Made by a program: the position numbers and the translations under genes | The notes under the pieces: model-generated | Told to the model about the DNA's origin: nothing | Database searches by the model: none | What the model saw: only the letters and a program-made list of their open reading frames with translations | Shown here: positions 8,942 through 21,135 of the stretch, piece after piece | How positions within the stretch are numbered: position 1 is the first letter of the stretch | How the letters are laid out: each line of letters opens with the position of its first letter | NCBI RefSeq assembly: GCF_016031655.1 | Contig: NZ_JACCHQ010000008.1 | Span: forward strand, 124,001-188,000 | Source of the DNA: Bradyrhizobium glycinis | Lineage (GTDB): Bacteria > Pseudomonadota > Alphaproteobacteria > Rhizobiales > Xanthobacteraceae | DNA length: 64,000 nucleotides | Direction of reading: 5' to 3'

Positions 8942-9559
8942 GTGGAGCCCCCATCAGTTTGTGAGCGGATTGGCGTTTCGATTCCCAATGAGGCGTGAAT
9001 TGGGCAGTAAATCCAGTATGTGTCGTCATGAAATATCTTGTTACCGTCGCGCGATATTCAGCCGATGTTCCGTAATCTTCGCCTTTAACGATTTATTAAC
9101 CTCACGACTACTTTCGATTACTGTAAAGCGAAGTCATCGCCCCGCGCATTTAGAATTCGATAAGTATTCGGCGGGTGGAACTGGCGGGAACGGATTCACG
9201 CGTCAGCGATCCGTGTTCATGGCCGCTATGCGCTGGGGGCAGGAACCAATGGAGGGTGCCGCGGCAGGGCCGGCGCCAATTTCCGTGAGGTAGCAGGTGG
9301 CCGCCTCGGCTGCGCCTCCGTGCGCGATATGTCGCGAGGCTGCGACGAACTGGCGACAGAACCTCATGCCTTTAATTTGGCGTCATGTTGCACCTGCGCG
9401 CCCGCTATGTTAGCAAAGCCGCGATTTTAACGAGCCCGGCACCTCCCGTGCTGGTCGAAAATCGAAGTCCCGCTTGAATTCCAAGGGCTTGGATCGCTAG
9501 GCGCCGCTTCGTGGCGACGGTTTTTCCCTTGCGAGTTTGACAGCAAAAAGAGCGCGTCT
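8942..9559. other. Long intergenic region between rlpA and atpH
   Basis: About 620 nt without a convincing gene. Bases 9000-9175 are clearly richer in A/T than the surroundings (for example TTTAACGATTTATTAACC) and probably hold promoters for rlpA (leftward) or the atp operon (rightward). Short open frames here lack a ribosome site and typical codon use. A TTGACA at 9537-9542 is too close to the atpH start to be its -35 box. Confidence 0.4.
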
Positions 9560-11649
<2,090 letters not shown>

Positions 11650-11656
11650 GAGTGCC

Positions 11657-11769
11657 GTCATGGCCGGGCTGAAGCGCGAAGCGCGTCTTCGCAACTGAAG
11701 TCCCGGCCATCCACGCCTTGCTGCGTGGAAGGTGAAGACGTGGATGCCCGGGACAAGCCCGGGCATGAC
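11657..11769. repeat. Palindromic repeat (GTCATGGCCGGGC family) between atpA and atpG
   Basis: Starts 8 nt after the atpA stop. The ends GTCATGGCCGGGCT and AGCCCGGGCATGAC are reverse-complement-like, with internal pairing. The same family recurs at 14181-14258 and, inside a coding region, at 33940-34026. It occupies about two thirds of the 170-nt atpA-atpG gap. Confidence 0.75.
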
Positions 11770-11819
11770 GAAAGGATAGGGTCGCGGTCGAGCCGCAGGC
11801 TGATCGCTGGGGACGAAGA

Positions 11820-12695
11820 ATGGCGTCACTTAAAGACATGCGCGTCCGCATCGCCTCCACCAAGGCGACGCAAAAGATCACCAAGGCCATGCAGATGGTC
11901 GCCGCCTCCAAGCTGCGCCGCGCGCAGACCGCCGCGGAAGCGGCGCGTCCCTATGCCGACAAGATGAGCGCGGTGATCTCCAACATCGCCGGCGCCGCGG
12001 CGGGCTCGCCCGGCGCACCGGTGCTGCTGGCCGGCACGGGCCGCGACCAGGTTCACCTGCTGTTGGTCTGCACCGGCGAGCGTGGCCTCTCCGGCGCCTT
12101 CAACTCCTCGATCGTGCGTCTCGCCCGCGAGCGCGCTTTGGCGCTGATCGCGCAGGGCAAGGAAGTGAAGTTCTTCTGCGTCGGCCGCAAGGGTTACGAG
12201 CAGCTCCGGCGCCAGTTCGACAAGCAGATCGTCGAGCATCTCGACCTGCGCAGCGTCCGCCAGCTCGGCTTCGTCAACGCCGAGGACATCGCCAAGAAGG
12301 TTTTGGCGCGTTTCGACGCCGGCGAGTTCGACGTCTGCACGCTGTTCTACTCGAAATTCAAATCGGTGATCGCACAGGTCCCGACCGCCCAGCAGATCAT
12401 TCCGCTGGTCGTCGAGGAAGGCAGTGCGAACGGCAGCGCGACCTCTTACGAATACGAGCCGGAGGAGGACGAGATCCTCACGCGTCTGTTGCCGCGCAAT
12501 CTCGCGGTGCAGATCTTCCGCGCCCTGCTCGAGAACAACGCCTCGTTCTACGGCGCGCAGATGTCGGCGATGGATAACGCCACCCGCAATGCCGGCGAAA
12601 TGATCCGCAAGCAGACGCTGGTCTACAACCGCACGCGTCAGGCTCAGATCACCAAGGAACTCATCGAAATCATCTCCGGCGCAGAAGCAGTCTGA
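11820..12695 (+). CDS. atpG: ATP synthase F1 subunit gamma
   Basis: 291 residues. The N-terminal [20 protein letters not shown] and [13 protein letters not shown], the central [17 protein letters not shown], and the C-terminal [19 protein letters not shown] are all classic gamma-subunit segments. The N- and C-terminal helices form the rotor coiled coil inside the alpha/beta hexamer. It lies 34 nt upstream of atpD and is preceded by a palindromic repeat. Confidence 0.97.
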   Translation: MASLKDMRVRIASTKATQKITKAMQMVAASKLRRAQTAAEAARPYADKMSAVISNIAGAAAGSPGAPVLLAGTGRDQVHLLLVCTGERGLSGAFNSSIVRLARERALALIAQGKEVKFFCVGRKGYEQLRRQFDKQIVEHLDLRSVRQLGFVNAEDIAKKVLARFDAGEFDVCTLFYSKFKSVIAQVPTAQQIIPLVVEEGSANGSATSYEYEPEEDEILTRLLPRNLAVQIFRALLENNASFYGAQMSAMDNATRNAGEMIRKQTLVYNRTRQAQITKELIEIISGAEAV

Positions 12696-12729
12696 CCGGA
12701 CACGAAATTCGGATCGAAGGAGACAGTAA

Positions 12730-14687
<1,958 letters not shown>

Positions 14688-14688
<1 letters not shown>

Positions 14689-14712
14689 GCCCCGGGGCAC
14701 CGCTCCGGGGCT
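14688..14712 (+). terminator. Hairpin closing the atp operon
   Basis: AGCCCCGG / CCGGGGCT (8 bp, 9-nt loop) begins at the atpC stop codon. It lacks a U-tract, so it is either a weak intrinsic terminator or a 3'-end stabilising hairpin. Confidence 0.6.
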
Positions 14713-14849
14713 CGAACAAGACATTCCTGCAAAGGAATTCCTGAACAGGTTCAGCGCTCGTCACCGACCGTGGCGGGCGCTGAAACTTTGTTGCACCGCG
14801 CCGGAGATGGCGGCATTCTGCGCTCGCGGATTGTTCCGGGGGCCGGCAG

Positions 14850-16538
14850 ATGAAACGCAAGATCGCAGCGATTTTCGCAGCCGATATTGCCGGGTATTCG
14901 AGGCTGGTCGCGGAAGACGAAGAGGAGACGCTGCGGCGTCTGGCCTCCTATCGCGAGGTCGTCGACGATTTCATCGCCAAGGCCGGTGGGCGCATCTTCA
15001 ACACGGCGGGCGATGCCGTGCTCGCGGAGTTTCCGAGCGCGGTGGATGCGGTGCGCTGCGCGATTGACATCCAGGAAAGCTTGCGGACCCGCAACATGGC
15101 CTATCCGTCGAGCCGGCAGATGTCGTTTCGCATCGGTATCACCATCGGCGACGTCGTCGAGCGCGACGGCGATCTCCTGGGCGACGGCGTCAACATCGCC
15201 GCGCGCCTGGAGGGTCTTGCCGAGGTCGGCGGCATCTGCATCTCCCGCGCGGTGCATGAGCAGGTCGCCAACAAGCTGTCGGTGCAGTTCGCCGATATCG
15301 GCGCGCAGGAGGTCAAGAACATCCCGACGCCGGTGCACGCCTACATGGTGGCGATGCGGCGCGAGGACGGCAGCTATGCCAAGCCGAAGCTGAAAAACGC
15401 GGCTTCCAAGATGGCCTCGGCACCGGTGTGGATGTGGCCGCTGGCGGTCGCCGTCGTCTCGATCGTCGCCATCGTGGTCACCGGCTTTCTCTACAACACC
15501 AAGCTCAAGCACGCCGCGAGTGCCGCGGCGCCGGCCCCGGCCCCGAGCGCCGCGCCGACTGCGAATGCAGCGGCGGCAAGCCCGATGCCGGCAGCGACGC
15601 CCATGGCGCCGAGCCCAATGTCCACCCCGGCCGCAAAGGCGGCGATGACTCCGCCGAATGCCGGCGCTGCGATGGCGCCGATGCCCGCGCCGTCACCCTC
15701 CGCCGCGCCGATGACGGGCAAGCTTGTTGCCGACAGCGTGCCCTTCATCAACGAGCGCGTCCGCAACTTCCTGGCTGGCGACTATTCCGCGGCCGGCGAC
15801 TACAAGGCTTTCGCGCTCAATATCGGCGGCTTCACCGGCTCGGCATTGAACCAGCCGACCGAAGAAGCCGCGCGCAACACGGCGGTCGAGCAGTGTCAGA
15901 AGCGCGCTGATGCGGCGCAATCGCCGCGGCGCTGCGAGCTCTATGCCGTCGGCAACAACGTCGTCTACACGCACGGCAAGCCGCCGATGCCGCCGCAGCC
16001 CTGGGTGCGCCATGATGCCATGACCGAGCGGCCGTTCGCCTCGAAGGATTTTCCTCTGGTCCGCGAACCGCAAAAGATCCGGCTCGAGAACATGTTCGTG
16101 CCGGCGGCGAAAGCCCGCTCCGTCGCGCTCAGCCCGGGCGGGCAATATTTCATGGTGCTGGGAGCCTCGTCCGCCGATGATGCCGCGCGGCGCTCATTGG
16201 AATCGTGTGGCGCGATCGCCGGCGTGCCCTGTCTGGTCGTCGCGATCGACGACAATTTCGTCGTGCCGATCCCGACCTTGTTCAGGATCACCGGCTTCTT
16301 CAATGCCGCCTCCAACGCCTCGATCGTGGCCGACGCGCGTGGCGAGGTCGTACGCAAGCTCACCGACCCCATGGGCTGGAACGCCGTCGCCGTCGGCACG
16401 TCGGGCCGGCCCGGCCTCGGTCTCAAGGCCGCTGACGAGCAGACCGCCGTCACCTCCGCGCTCGCCGACTGCGCCAAGCGCGACAGCGACTGCCATGTCA
16501 TCGCCATCGGCCCATTCACGGTGGGGCCGATCAATTAA
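14850..16538 (+). CDS. Membrane-anchored class III adenylate/guanylate cyclase with Cys-paired C-terminal repeats
   Basis: 562 residues. The N-terminal cyclase homology domain (1-168) has the two metal-binding aspartates Asp12 (ADIAGYS) and Asp55 (NTAGDAVLAEF), plus the transition-state pair Asn115/Arg119 (GDGVNIAARLEG), so it should be active. One transmembrane helix spans about 194-215. An Ala/Pro/Met-rich low-complexity linker runs about 222-288. The C-terminal 270 residues, expected in the periplasm, hold three similar units, each ending in a close cysteine pair and a hydrophobic strand: Cys349/362 then LYAVGNNVV, Cys453/461 then LVVAIDDNFV, Cys541/548 then VIAIGPF. This resembles DUF4189-like repeats, a tentative match. 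It stands alone 161 nt after atpC. cAMP is the likely product, by family. Confidence 0.88.
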   Translation: MKRKIAAIFAADIAGYSRLVAEDEEETLRRLASYREVVDDFIAKAGGRIFNTAGDAVLAEFPSAVDAVRCAIDIQESLRTRNMAYPSSRQMSFRIGITIGDVVERDGDLLGDGVNIAARLEGLAEVGGICISRAVHEQVANKLSVQFADIGAQEVKNIPTPVHAYMVAMRREDGSYAKPKLKNAASKMASAPVWMWPLAVAVVSIVAIVVTGFLYNTKLKHAASAAAPAPAPSAAPTANAAAASPMPAATPMAPSPMSTPAAKAAMTPPNAGAAMAPMPAPSPSAAPMTGKLVADSVPFINERVRNFLAGDYSAAGDYKAFALNIGGFTGSALNQPTEEAARNTAVEQCQKRADAAQSPRRCELYAVGNNVVYTHGKPPMPPQPWVRHDAMTERPFASKDFPLVREPQKIRLENMFVPAAKARSVALSPGGQYFMVLGASSADDAARRSLESCGAIAGVPCLVVAIDDNFVVPIPTLFRITGFFNAASNASIVADARGEVVRKLTDPMGWNAVAVGTSGRPGLGLKAADEQTAVTSALADCAKRDSDCHVIAIGPFTVGPIN

Positions 16539-16649
16539 GGCGCGCCAAATGAGGCTTGATGACGGAAGTCCGCTCCCTCCCCGCTTGCGGGAGAGGCTCA
16601 GACCGAGTGCGCCGAAAGATCAACCTCGATAAGTGGCACTGAATGCCAG

Positions 16650-17621
16650 CTAGATCTTGTTGCTCTCCGCCGCGATGCGGAGCCGCCGCACGATCTCCGT
16701 CGCCACGGCGCGGGCCTCGACCCGCGAGCCGATGCGCGGGCTGCGAAACCGCCGCCCCGAATGCAGCCGGATCACCACGATGCAATGCTCGTCCTCGGAG
16801 CGGCCGCGCCGCTCGACCGTGATCGTTTTCACGTCGGGTCCGGTGATGTGGTCGGCCCGCAGGCTACCGTCGCCCCACAGGCGCTCGACGCGAATATCGT
16901 TCGCCCCGATGATCCAGAACGCGCCGGTCGCAAGGTTCGCATAGCGATAGATGGCGAATGCGGCGATCGCGCCCAGCGGCAGCAGCAGGATATCGACATG
17001 GCTGGGTGAGAGGCCGCGCCACAGCTTGTAGGCATAGGGGGCTGCGGACAAGGCCACCGCGATCAGCGCGACGATTCGGATGTCCCGTGCGGAAAACGCC
17101 TCGAGCGGCTCGCCGAGATGCATCTCGGGATTGCTGGCATCGAGCGGGTTGCTCGGCGCCTCGACATTGGGAACGTCGAAATTCGCCGCGATCCACGCCA
17201 CGGTGTCGCTGACATGGGTGACGTCGGGAATCGGCGGCGAGGCCAGGCGCTCGCCCGAGGCCAGCGTGAACACGAGCTGGAAGCGGGCCTTCACCCTCTT
17301 GCTGCCGGGGACCTGCAGCGCCGTGATCTCGTCCTTGCCGACCAGGCGCGTCTGGAGTTTTCCGAACGGCCTCTGCTGGCCGATCAGGATCTCGTCCGGC
17401 GTGATGATCCACACCACCGCCGGCGCCATCATGATGCCGACGACGAACCCGGCTCCCACCAGCAGCGCTAGCGCCGATATCGTGATTTCCAGGACGTCCT
17501 GCGTGAACAGTCCCGGCGTGAAGCAGAGCGCAACGGCGGCCGCAGAGCCGGCCACGACCAGCCGCTGCGCGATCGAGGAACCTTCACGAAGGCGGATGTC
17601 GGTGCTGATGGTCGCGTCCAT
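16650..17621 (-). CDS. Conserved membrane protein with two PH-like halves
   Basis: About 323 residues from ATG 17621. A TTG 72 nt upstream would include a terminator-like hairpin and is rejected. Two membrane-spanning pairs (VVAGSAAAVALCF..., ALALLVGAGFVVGIMM; later VALIAVALSAAPYAY and ILLLPLGAIAAFAIYRYA) are each followed by a beta-rich soluble part. These parts contain ITPDEILIGQQRPFGKLQTR and IIGANDIRVERLWGDG, a layout like bacterial PH-domain membrane proteins. I do not recognise a specific name. It lies downstream of the thioredoxin gene but is separated from it by a hairpin. Confidence 0.65.
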   Translation of the reverse strand: MDATISTDIRLREGSSIAQRLVVAGSAAAVALCFTPGLFTQDVLEITISALALLVGAGFVVGIMMAPAVVWIITPDEILIGQQRPFGKLQTRLVGKDEITALQVPGSKRVKARFQLVFTLASGERLASPPIPDVTHVSDTVAWIAANFDVPNVEAPSNPLDASNPEMHLGEPLEAFSARDIRIVALIAVALSAAPYAYKLWRGLSPSHVDILLLPLGAIAAFAIYRYANLATGAFWIIGANDIRVERLWGDGSLRADHITGPDVKTITVERRGRSEDEHCIVVIRLHSGRRFRSPRIGSRVEARAVATEIVRRLRIAAESNKI

Positions 17622-17650
17622 TGCGGGCGGCTGATTGCGTCGGTTGCGAA

Positions 17651-17674
17651 ACTCCACGGACGGCTCCGTGGAGT
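17651..17674 (-). terminator. Terminator-like hairpin after the thioredoxin gene
   Basis: A perfect 10-bp stem ACTCCACGGA / TCCGTGGAGT with a 4-nt loop. On the minus strand it is followed by TTTCG. It lies between the stop at 17725 and the next start at 17621 and supports that downstream start. Confidence 0.6.
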
Positions 17675-17724
17675 CAAGCAACAAGGCTGACAATTGCAGC
17701 CAGCCGCGCGATGGCCGCGTGGCC

Positions 17725-18288
17725 TCAGCTGCTCGCGTTCAGCAGCTTGGCCACGGTGCGATCGATCTCGTCATAGCTGCCTTCGCCGGCGTGCTGGAAC
17801 ACGATCTTGCCGCTCTGGTCGATGATGTATTGCGCCGGCCAATATTGATTGCGATAGGCGTTCCAGGTCTTGGACTCATTGTCCTGCGCCACCGGATAGC
17901 TGATGCCATGGCGCTTCAGCGCGGCCTGCACGTTGGCGGCCGAGCGCTCGAACGGGAATTCCGGCGTATGCACGCCGACCACGACGAGGCCCCGATCCCG
18001 GTACTTGGCGTAGAGGCCGGTGACATGCGGCAGCGTGTTGACGCAGTTGACGCAGCCATAGGTCCAGAAATCGACCAGCACGACCTTGCCGCGGAGATCG
18101 GCGATATGAAGCGGCTTCGAGTTGAACCAGTTGGTGATGCCGGTGAAGTCGGGCGCGGCCTGCTGGTTCGCGGCGGCGGCGACGATAGGCGCGGCGCGTG
18201 CGGCCTCGTCGCAGATGCCGGGGATGACGGCGCCGGTAACGGTGATGCCGATCAGTGCAGCAGACATTGCGAGCAGTTTGAGAGTCAT
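17725..18288 (-). CDS. Exported thioredoxin-family protein (redoxin, TlpA/DipZ-like)
   Basis: 187 residues. A signal sequence (MTLKLLAMSAALIGITVTGA...) precedes a thioredoxin fold with active site WTYGCVNC (Cys79/Cys82) and cis-Pro region QYWPAQYIID. Motifs VLVDFWTYGC and GVHTPEFPFE match the redoxin/DipZ C-terminal type. GGAGG at 9 nt before ATG 18288 sets the start. It is 32 nt downstream of a CcdA-like gene; together they would carry reductant from cytoplasmic thioredoxin across the membrane to a periplasmic thioredoxin. This pair resembles a split DipZ. Confidence 0.88.
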   Translation of the reverse strand: MTLKLLAMSAALIGITVTGAVIPGICDEAARAAPIVAAAANQQAAPDFTGITNWFNSKPLHIADLRGKVVLVDFWTYGCVNCVNTLPHVTGLYAKYRDRGLVVVGVHTPEFPFERSAANVQAALKRHGISYPVAQDNESKTWNAYRNQYWPAQYIIDQSGKIVFQHAGEGSYDEIDRTVAKLLNASS

Positions 18289-18320
18289 GGAAAGCGTCCT
18301 CCGGTGAAGATGACGTGGGA

Positions 18321-19019
18321 TCACAGGCCGATCTGGCCGGTGGGGTAGAAGCCGGTGAGCCACGCCACGATCAGCGTGTCGTATTGGAAATAGGCGGCGA
18401 CCGCGAAGCCGATCACGACGACGCCAAAGCCCTGCTGCAGCCGCGGCGAGATCCGGGCCAGGCTGCGCACGCGCGTCGTCGCGGCCTGTCCGCCATAGGC
18501 GATCGCCAGCATCGGGATCGCAGCACCAATGGCATAGGCGACCAGCAGCGTGCTGGCCCAGCCGAGATTCCTGGAGGTCGCAACCAGCGTCAGGATCGAG
18601 CCGAGCACCGGCCCTGCGCAGGGCGTCCAGACCAGTCCCAAGGTGGTGCCGAGGATCAGCCCACCGAGCGCGCCGTCGCGCTGCATGGCGCCAGTGTTGC
18701 CCAGATCGAGCCAGCCGTTGATCCGGATCGACAGCCATTCGAACGGCGCCGGCCACAACATCAACAAGCCGAAGCCGAGCAGCAGGACCGCAGCCGCCTC
18801 GCGCAGCACGTTCGGATCGAAATCGAAGGCACGTGTGATCGCGCCGAGCGCCAGCGCGACCACCGAGAAGGAAACGACGAAGCCGAGCGCGATCATCGCG
18901 GGCCGCAGATGCCCCGCGCGCCCGATCGAGGCGCCGAGCAGGATCGGCAACATCGGCAACGTGCAGGGCGCGGCGATGGTGAGGAGGCCGGCGAGGAGAG
19001 CGAAGAGTAGGTCGAGCAT
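18321..19019 (-). CDS. CcdA/DsbD-like transmembrane thiol transporter
   Basis: 232 residues with about six transmembrane helices. The paired membrane cysteines used for disulfide transfer are present in their usual contexts: Cys19 (IAAPCTLPMLP) and Cys133 (VWTPCAGPVLG). A LPILLGASIGR segment follows the first. It probably passes electrons to the exported thioredoxin encoded directly downstream. A role in cytochrome c maturation is possible, but no ccm genes are near. Confidence 0.87.
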   Translation of the reverse strand: MLDLLFALLAGLLTIAAPCTLPMLPILLGASIGRAGHLRPAMIALGFVVSFSVVALALGAITRAFDFDPNVLREAAAVLLLGFGLLMLWPAPFEWLSIRINGWLDLGNTGAMQRDGALGGLILGTTLGLVWTPCAGPVLGSILTLVATSRNLGWASTLLVAYAIGAAIPMLAIAYGGQAATTRVRSLARISPRLQQGFGVVVIGFAVAAYFQYDTLIVAWLTGFYPTGQIGL

Positions 19020-19325
19020 GAGGCACTCGTGTGGGAGGTCACGAGGGCTGTTCGGATCGGCTGTGGCAGTCGTTACGCCGCGTCACGCCTTCGTGACGGC
19101 GCGGTCGGGTGGTTGCTCAGGCCTAAATACGAAGCGACCCGGACGGGGCATCGTCCGGGTCGCTGGAGGTCTTGGGAGGTTTAACGAAACCGTATGGGAG
19201 CTTTATAGAGGGGAAGTTTTTCCGCCTGATGTTGTCGTTTGTTTCAATTGTTTCAAAGGCGGTAACGCTTCCGTGTCCAGGGAGAAGGCCGAAATTGAGG
19301 TCCTATCCCCTTGAAATCATTGTGG
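19020..19325. other. Intergenic region with two hairpins between ccdA-like and sigma genes
   Basis: No gene is seen. Bases 19081-19098 form CGTCACG-CCTT-CGTGACG. Bases 19134-19162 form an 11-bp stem GCGACCCGGAC / GTCCGGGTCGC. Read on the minus strand the latter is followed by TTCGTATTT and may end the sigma-factor transcript. A T-rich stretch lies at 19200-19260. Confidence 0.45.
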
Positions 19326-19937
19326 TTACGCGGCGAAACGGTCGACGCCGGCGCCCTTAAGCAAATCGGCGAGTTGCTTGCGGGCGTAGAACATCCGCGT
19401 CTTCACCGTGCTCTGGGGGATGCCGATGATCTGGCCGACCTCCTCCACCGACTTCTCGTGGTAGTAGACGAGGTTGATGATCTCGCGGTGCGCCGGCGAC
19501 AGCTTCTGCACGCAGGCGCGCAGAATGGCGCTGGTGTCGCTGCGGTCGAGCGAGGTCTCCGGCGTGTCGCAATCATCAGGGATCTGACGCACGTCCTCCT
19601 GGTCGATGTCCTCGAAGCGGCGCTGGCGCATCGCGGTCAGCGCCTTGAAGCGGGCGATCGAGAGCAGCCAGGTGGACACCTGCGAGCGGCCCTGGAACTG
19701 GCCGGCGGTCCGCCACACGTCCAGAAACACCTGGCTGACCAGGTCTTCCGCCGTAGTGGCGTCGCGCACGATGCGCAGGATGAAGCGGTAAACCCGCACA
19801 TTGTGCCGGCAGTAAAGGATGTGCATGGCCGTCCGGTTGCCGGCCGCGATGCTTTCGAGGAGCATGTCGTCCGAGGTCGCCTGAGCGGCAATGATGCTCT
19901 GGCTGGCTTGGGCGTTGATGGCAATGACGTTCGGCAT
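19326..19937 (-). CDS. ECF-type RNA polymerase sigma factor
   Basis: 203 residues. Sigma region 2 has the ECF core (YRFILRIVRDATTAEDLVSQ, then VFLDVWR and STWLLSIARFKALTAMR). Region 4 has the HTH LSPAHREIINLVYYHEKSVEEVGQIIGIPQSTVKTRMFYARKQL in short form. There is no region 3, as expected for group IV. A GGGGAG ribosome site precedes the ATG. No anti-sigma gene is adjacent on either side, which is unusual for the family. The thiol-redox pair downstream may be a target, but that is inference only. Confidence 0.9.
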   Translation of the reverse strand: MPNVIAINAQASQSIIAAQATSDDMLLESIAAGNRTAMHILYCRHNVRVYRFILRIVRDATTAEDLVSQVFLDVWRTAGQFQGRSQVSTWLLSIARFKALTAMRQRRFEDIDQEDVRQIPDDCDTPETSLDRSDTSAILRACVQKLSPAHREIINLVYYHEKSVEEVGQIIGIPQSTVKTRMFYARKQLADLLKGAGVDRFAA

Positions 19938-20209
19938 GGACTTGGCTCCCCGTAGCGCCGCAACCGAGCGGCGTTTCCTTGGGACAAAGTGTTAATGAGC
20001 CAACGTTTCGGGACGTCTGCACGAAAAGCGGAAAATGGTTTCGTGCGCCGCCAAATTGTTTCGTGACAACGGCCGCGATGAAACATTCGGAGCAAAAAAC
20101 CGAGGAATTTCAACGTGCCGAAAATACGGGGGTGGCGGTTCGGGGCCGGACGGGGGCGCCGCGGAACGAATCCCGGCGATTTGCGTTTGGTCGCGCCGCA
20201 CCCACCGCC
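19938..20209. other. Upstream region of the sigma gene
   Basis: No gene is seen. It includes the sigma-factor leader and a low-GC patch around 20030-20130. A GGAAC-N16-CGTTT match (20163-20188, plus strand) resembles general-stress ECF promoters, but it points at no gene. Confidence 0.3.
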
Positions 20210-20351
20210 GTCGTCCCGGGGCGCGAAGCGAGCCCGGGACCCATAACCACAGGATGCGGTTTGGCGAAGATTCGGAGTTACCAGCTCGGCGTCGTAACCC
20301 CTCCCTGGGGTTATGGATCCCGGGCTAGCGCTACGCGCGCCCCGGGACGAC
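20210..20351. repeat. Large palindromic repeat (GTCGTCCCGGGGCGCG / GCGCCCCGGGACGAC)
   Basis: The outer arms GTCGTCCCGGGGCGCG and CGCGCCCCGGGACGAC pair exactly. Inner arms GGGACCCATAACC and GGGGTTATGGATCCC also pair. It lies just beyond the 3' end of the response-regulator gene and could stop transcription in both directions. Confidence 0.8.
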
Positions 20352-20375
20352 AGCGGCGGTTGCCAGTAGCAGCCG

Positions 20376-21107
20376 CTACGCCTTCTCGCCCTGCGGCGAG
20401 AACAGATAGCCGCCGCCGCGGATGGTGCGGATCACCGCGGGCTTGGCCGGGTCGGGCTCGATCTTGCGGCGGATGCGCATGATGCGCAGATCGACGGCGC
20501 GGTCGAAGGCTTCGGCGTCGCGGGCGTTCGCAAGCTCGAGCAGGCGCTCGCGCGACAGTACGCGCTTCGGATTGGCCGCGAACACCTTGAGCAGCCCGAA
20601 CTCGGACGCGGTCAGCGGATGCTCGTTGCCCTCGTCGTCGCGCAAGGCCTGCGCTTCGAGGTCGAGCCATTTGGTGCCGAAGCGCACCAGCTGCTCCTTG
20701 TCCGACTTCGCCGCCGGCGCGTCCGCTGCCTTTGCCGGCCCGCTCCGCCGCAGCACCGAGCGGATTCGCGCCATCAGCTCGCGCAGCTCGCACGGCTTTG
20801 CCACGTAATCGTCGGCGCCGAGCTCGAGGCCGACGACGCGGTCGATCGGGCTTGCGGTCGCCGTCAGCATGATGACCGGCACGTTGATGCGGCTCTTGAG
20901 GTCGCGGATGATCGAGAGCCCGTCTTCCTCGGGCATGTTGAGGTCGAGCACGACGAGATCGGGCATGCTGCCCTGGATCGCGGCGCGCAAGGACTTGCCG
21001 CCGTCGCACAGCGTCACGGTGAAGCCGTGCATCTTGAGGTAATCGCCGACCATCTCCCGGGCCGGAGCCTCGTCGTCGACGATCATGATGTGCTGGCTTT
21101 GGGTCAT
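20376..21107 (-). CDS. OmpR-family response regulator
   Basis: 243 residues. The receiver domain has the acidic pair DDE at 11-13, phospho-acceptor Asp55 (VVLDLNMPEEDG), a Thr in MLTAT and Lys104 (YVAKP). A winged-helix DNA-binding domain follows (LTASEFGLLKVFAANPKRVL, DLRIMRIRRKIEPDP, IRTIRGGGYLFSP). It is the last gene of a four-gene signalling operon and the obvious output of the two upstream kinases. Confidence 0.93.
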   Translation of the reverse strand: MTQSQHIMIVDDEAPAREMVGDYLKMHGFTVTLCDGGKSLRAAIQGSMPDLVVLDLNMPEEDGLSIIRDLKSRINVPVIMLTATASPIDRVVGLELGADDYVAKPCELRELMARIRSVLRRSGPAKAADAPAAKSDKEQLVRFGTKWLDLEAQALRDDEGNEHPLTASEFGLLKVFAANPKRVLSRERLLELANARDAEAFDRAVDLRIMRIRRKIEPDPAKPAVIRTIRGGGYLFSPQGEKA

Positions 21108-21135
21108 GGGCTTTGCATCACGGGCTTTGCATCAC
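21108..21135. repeat. 14-bp tandem duplication at the kinase/regulator junction
   Basis: GGGCTTTGCATCAC occurs twice in direct tandem, spanning the stop codon of the receiver-kinase gene and ending one base before the response-regulator ATG. It lengthens the leader between the two genes from about 10 to 24 nt. Confidence 0.7.

Noticed and set aside
8961..9293. 110-codon open frame in the rlpA-atpH gap
   Set aside because: No ribosome site, unusual composition for a gene in this genome, and it spans the A/T-rich promoter-like region.
9537..9542. TTGACA as a -35 box for atpH
   Set aside because: It is only 17 nt before the GTG start, leaving no room for a -10 box and leader.
20163..20188. GGAAC-N16-CGTTT match to a general-stress ECF promoter
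   Set aside because: It points rightward into a palindromic repeat and the 3' end of a convergent gene; no gene could be served by it.
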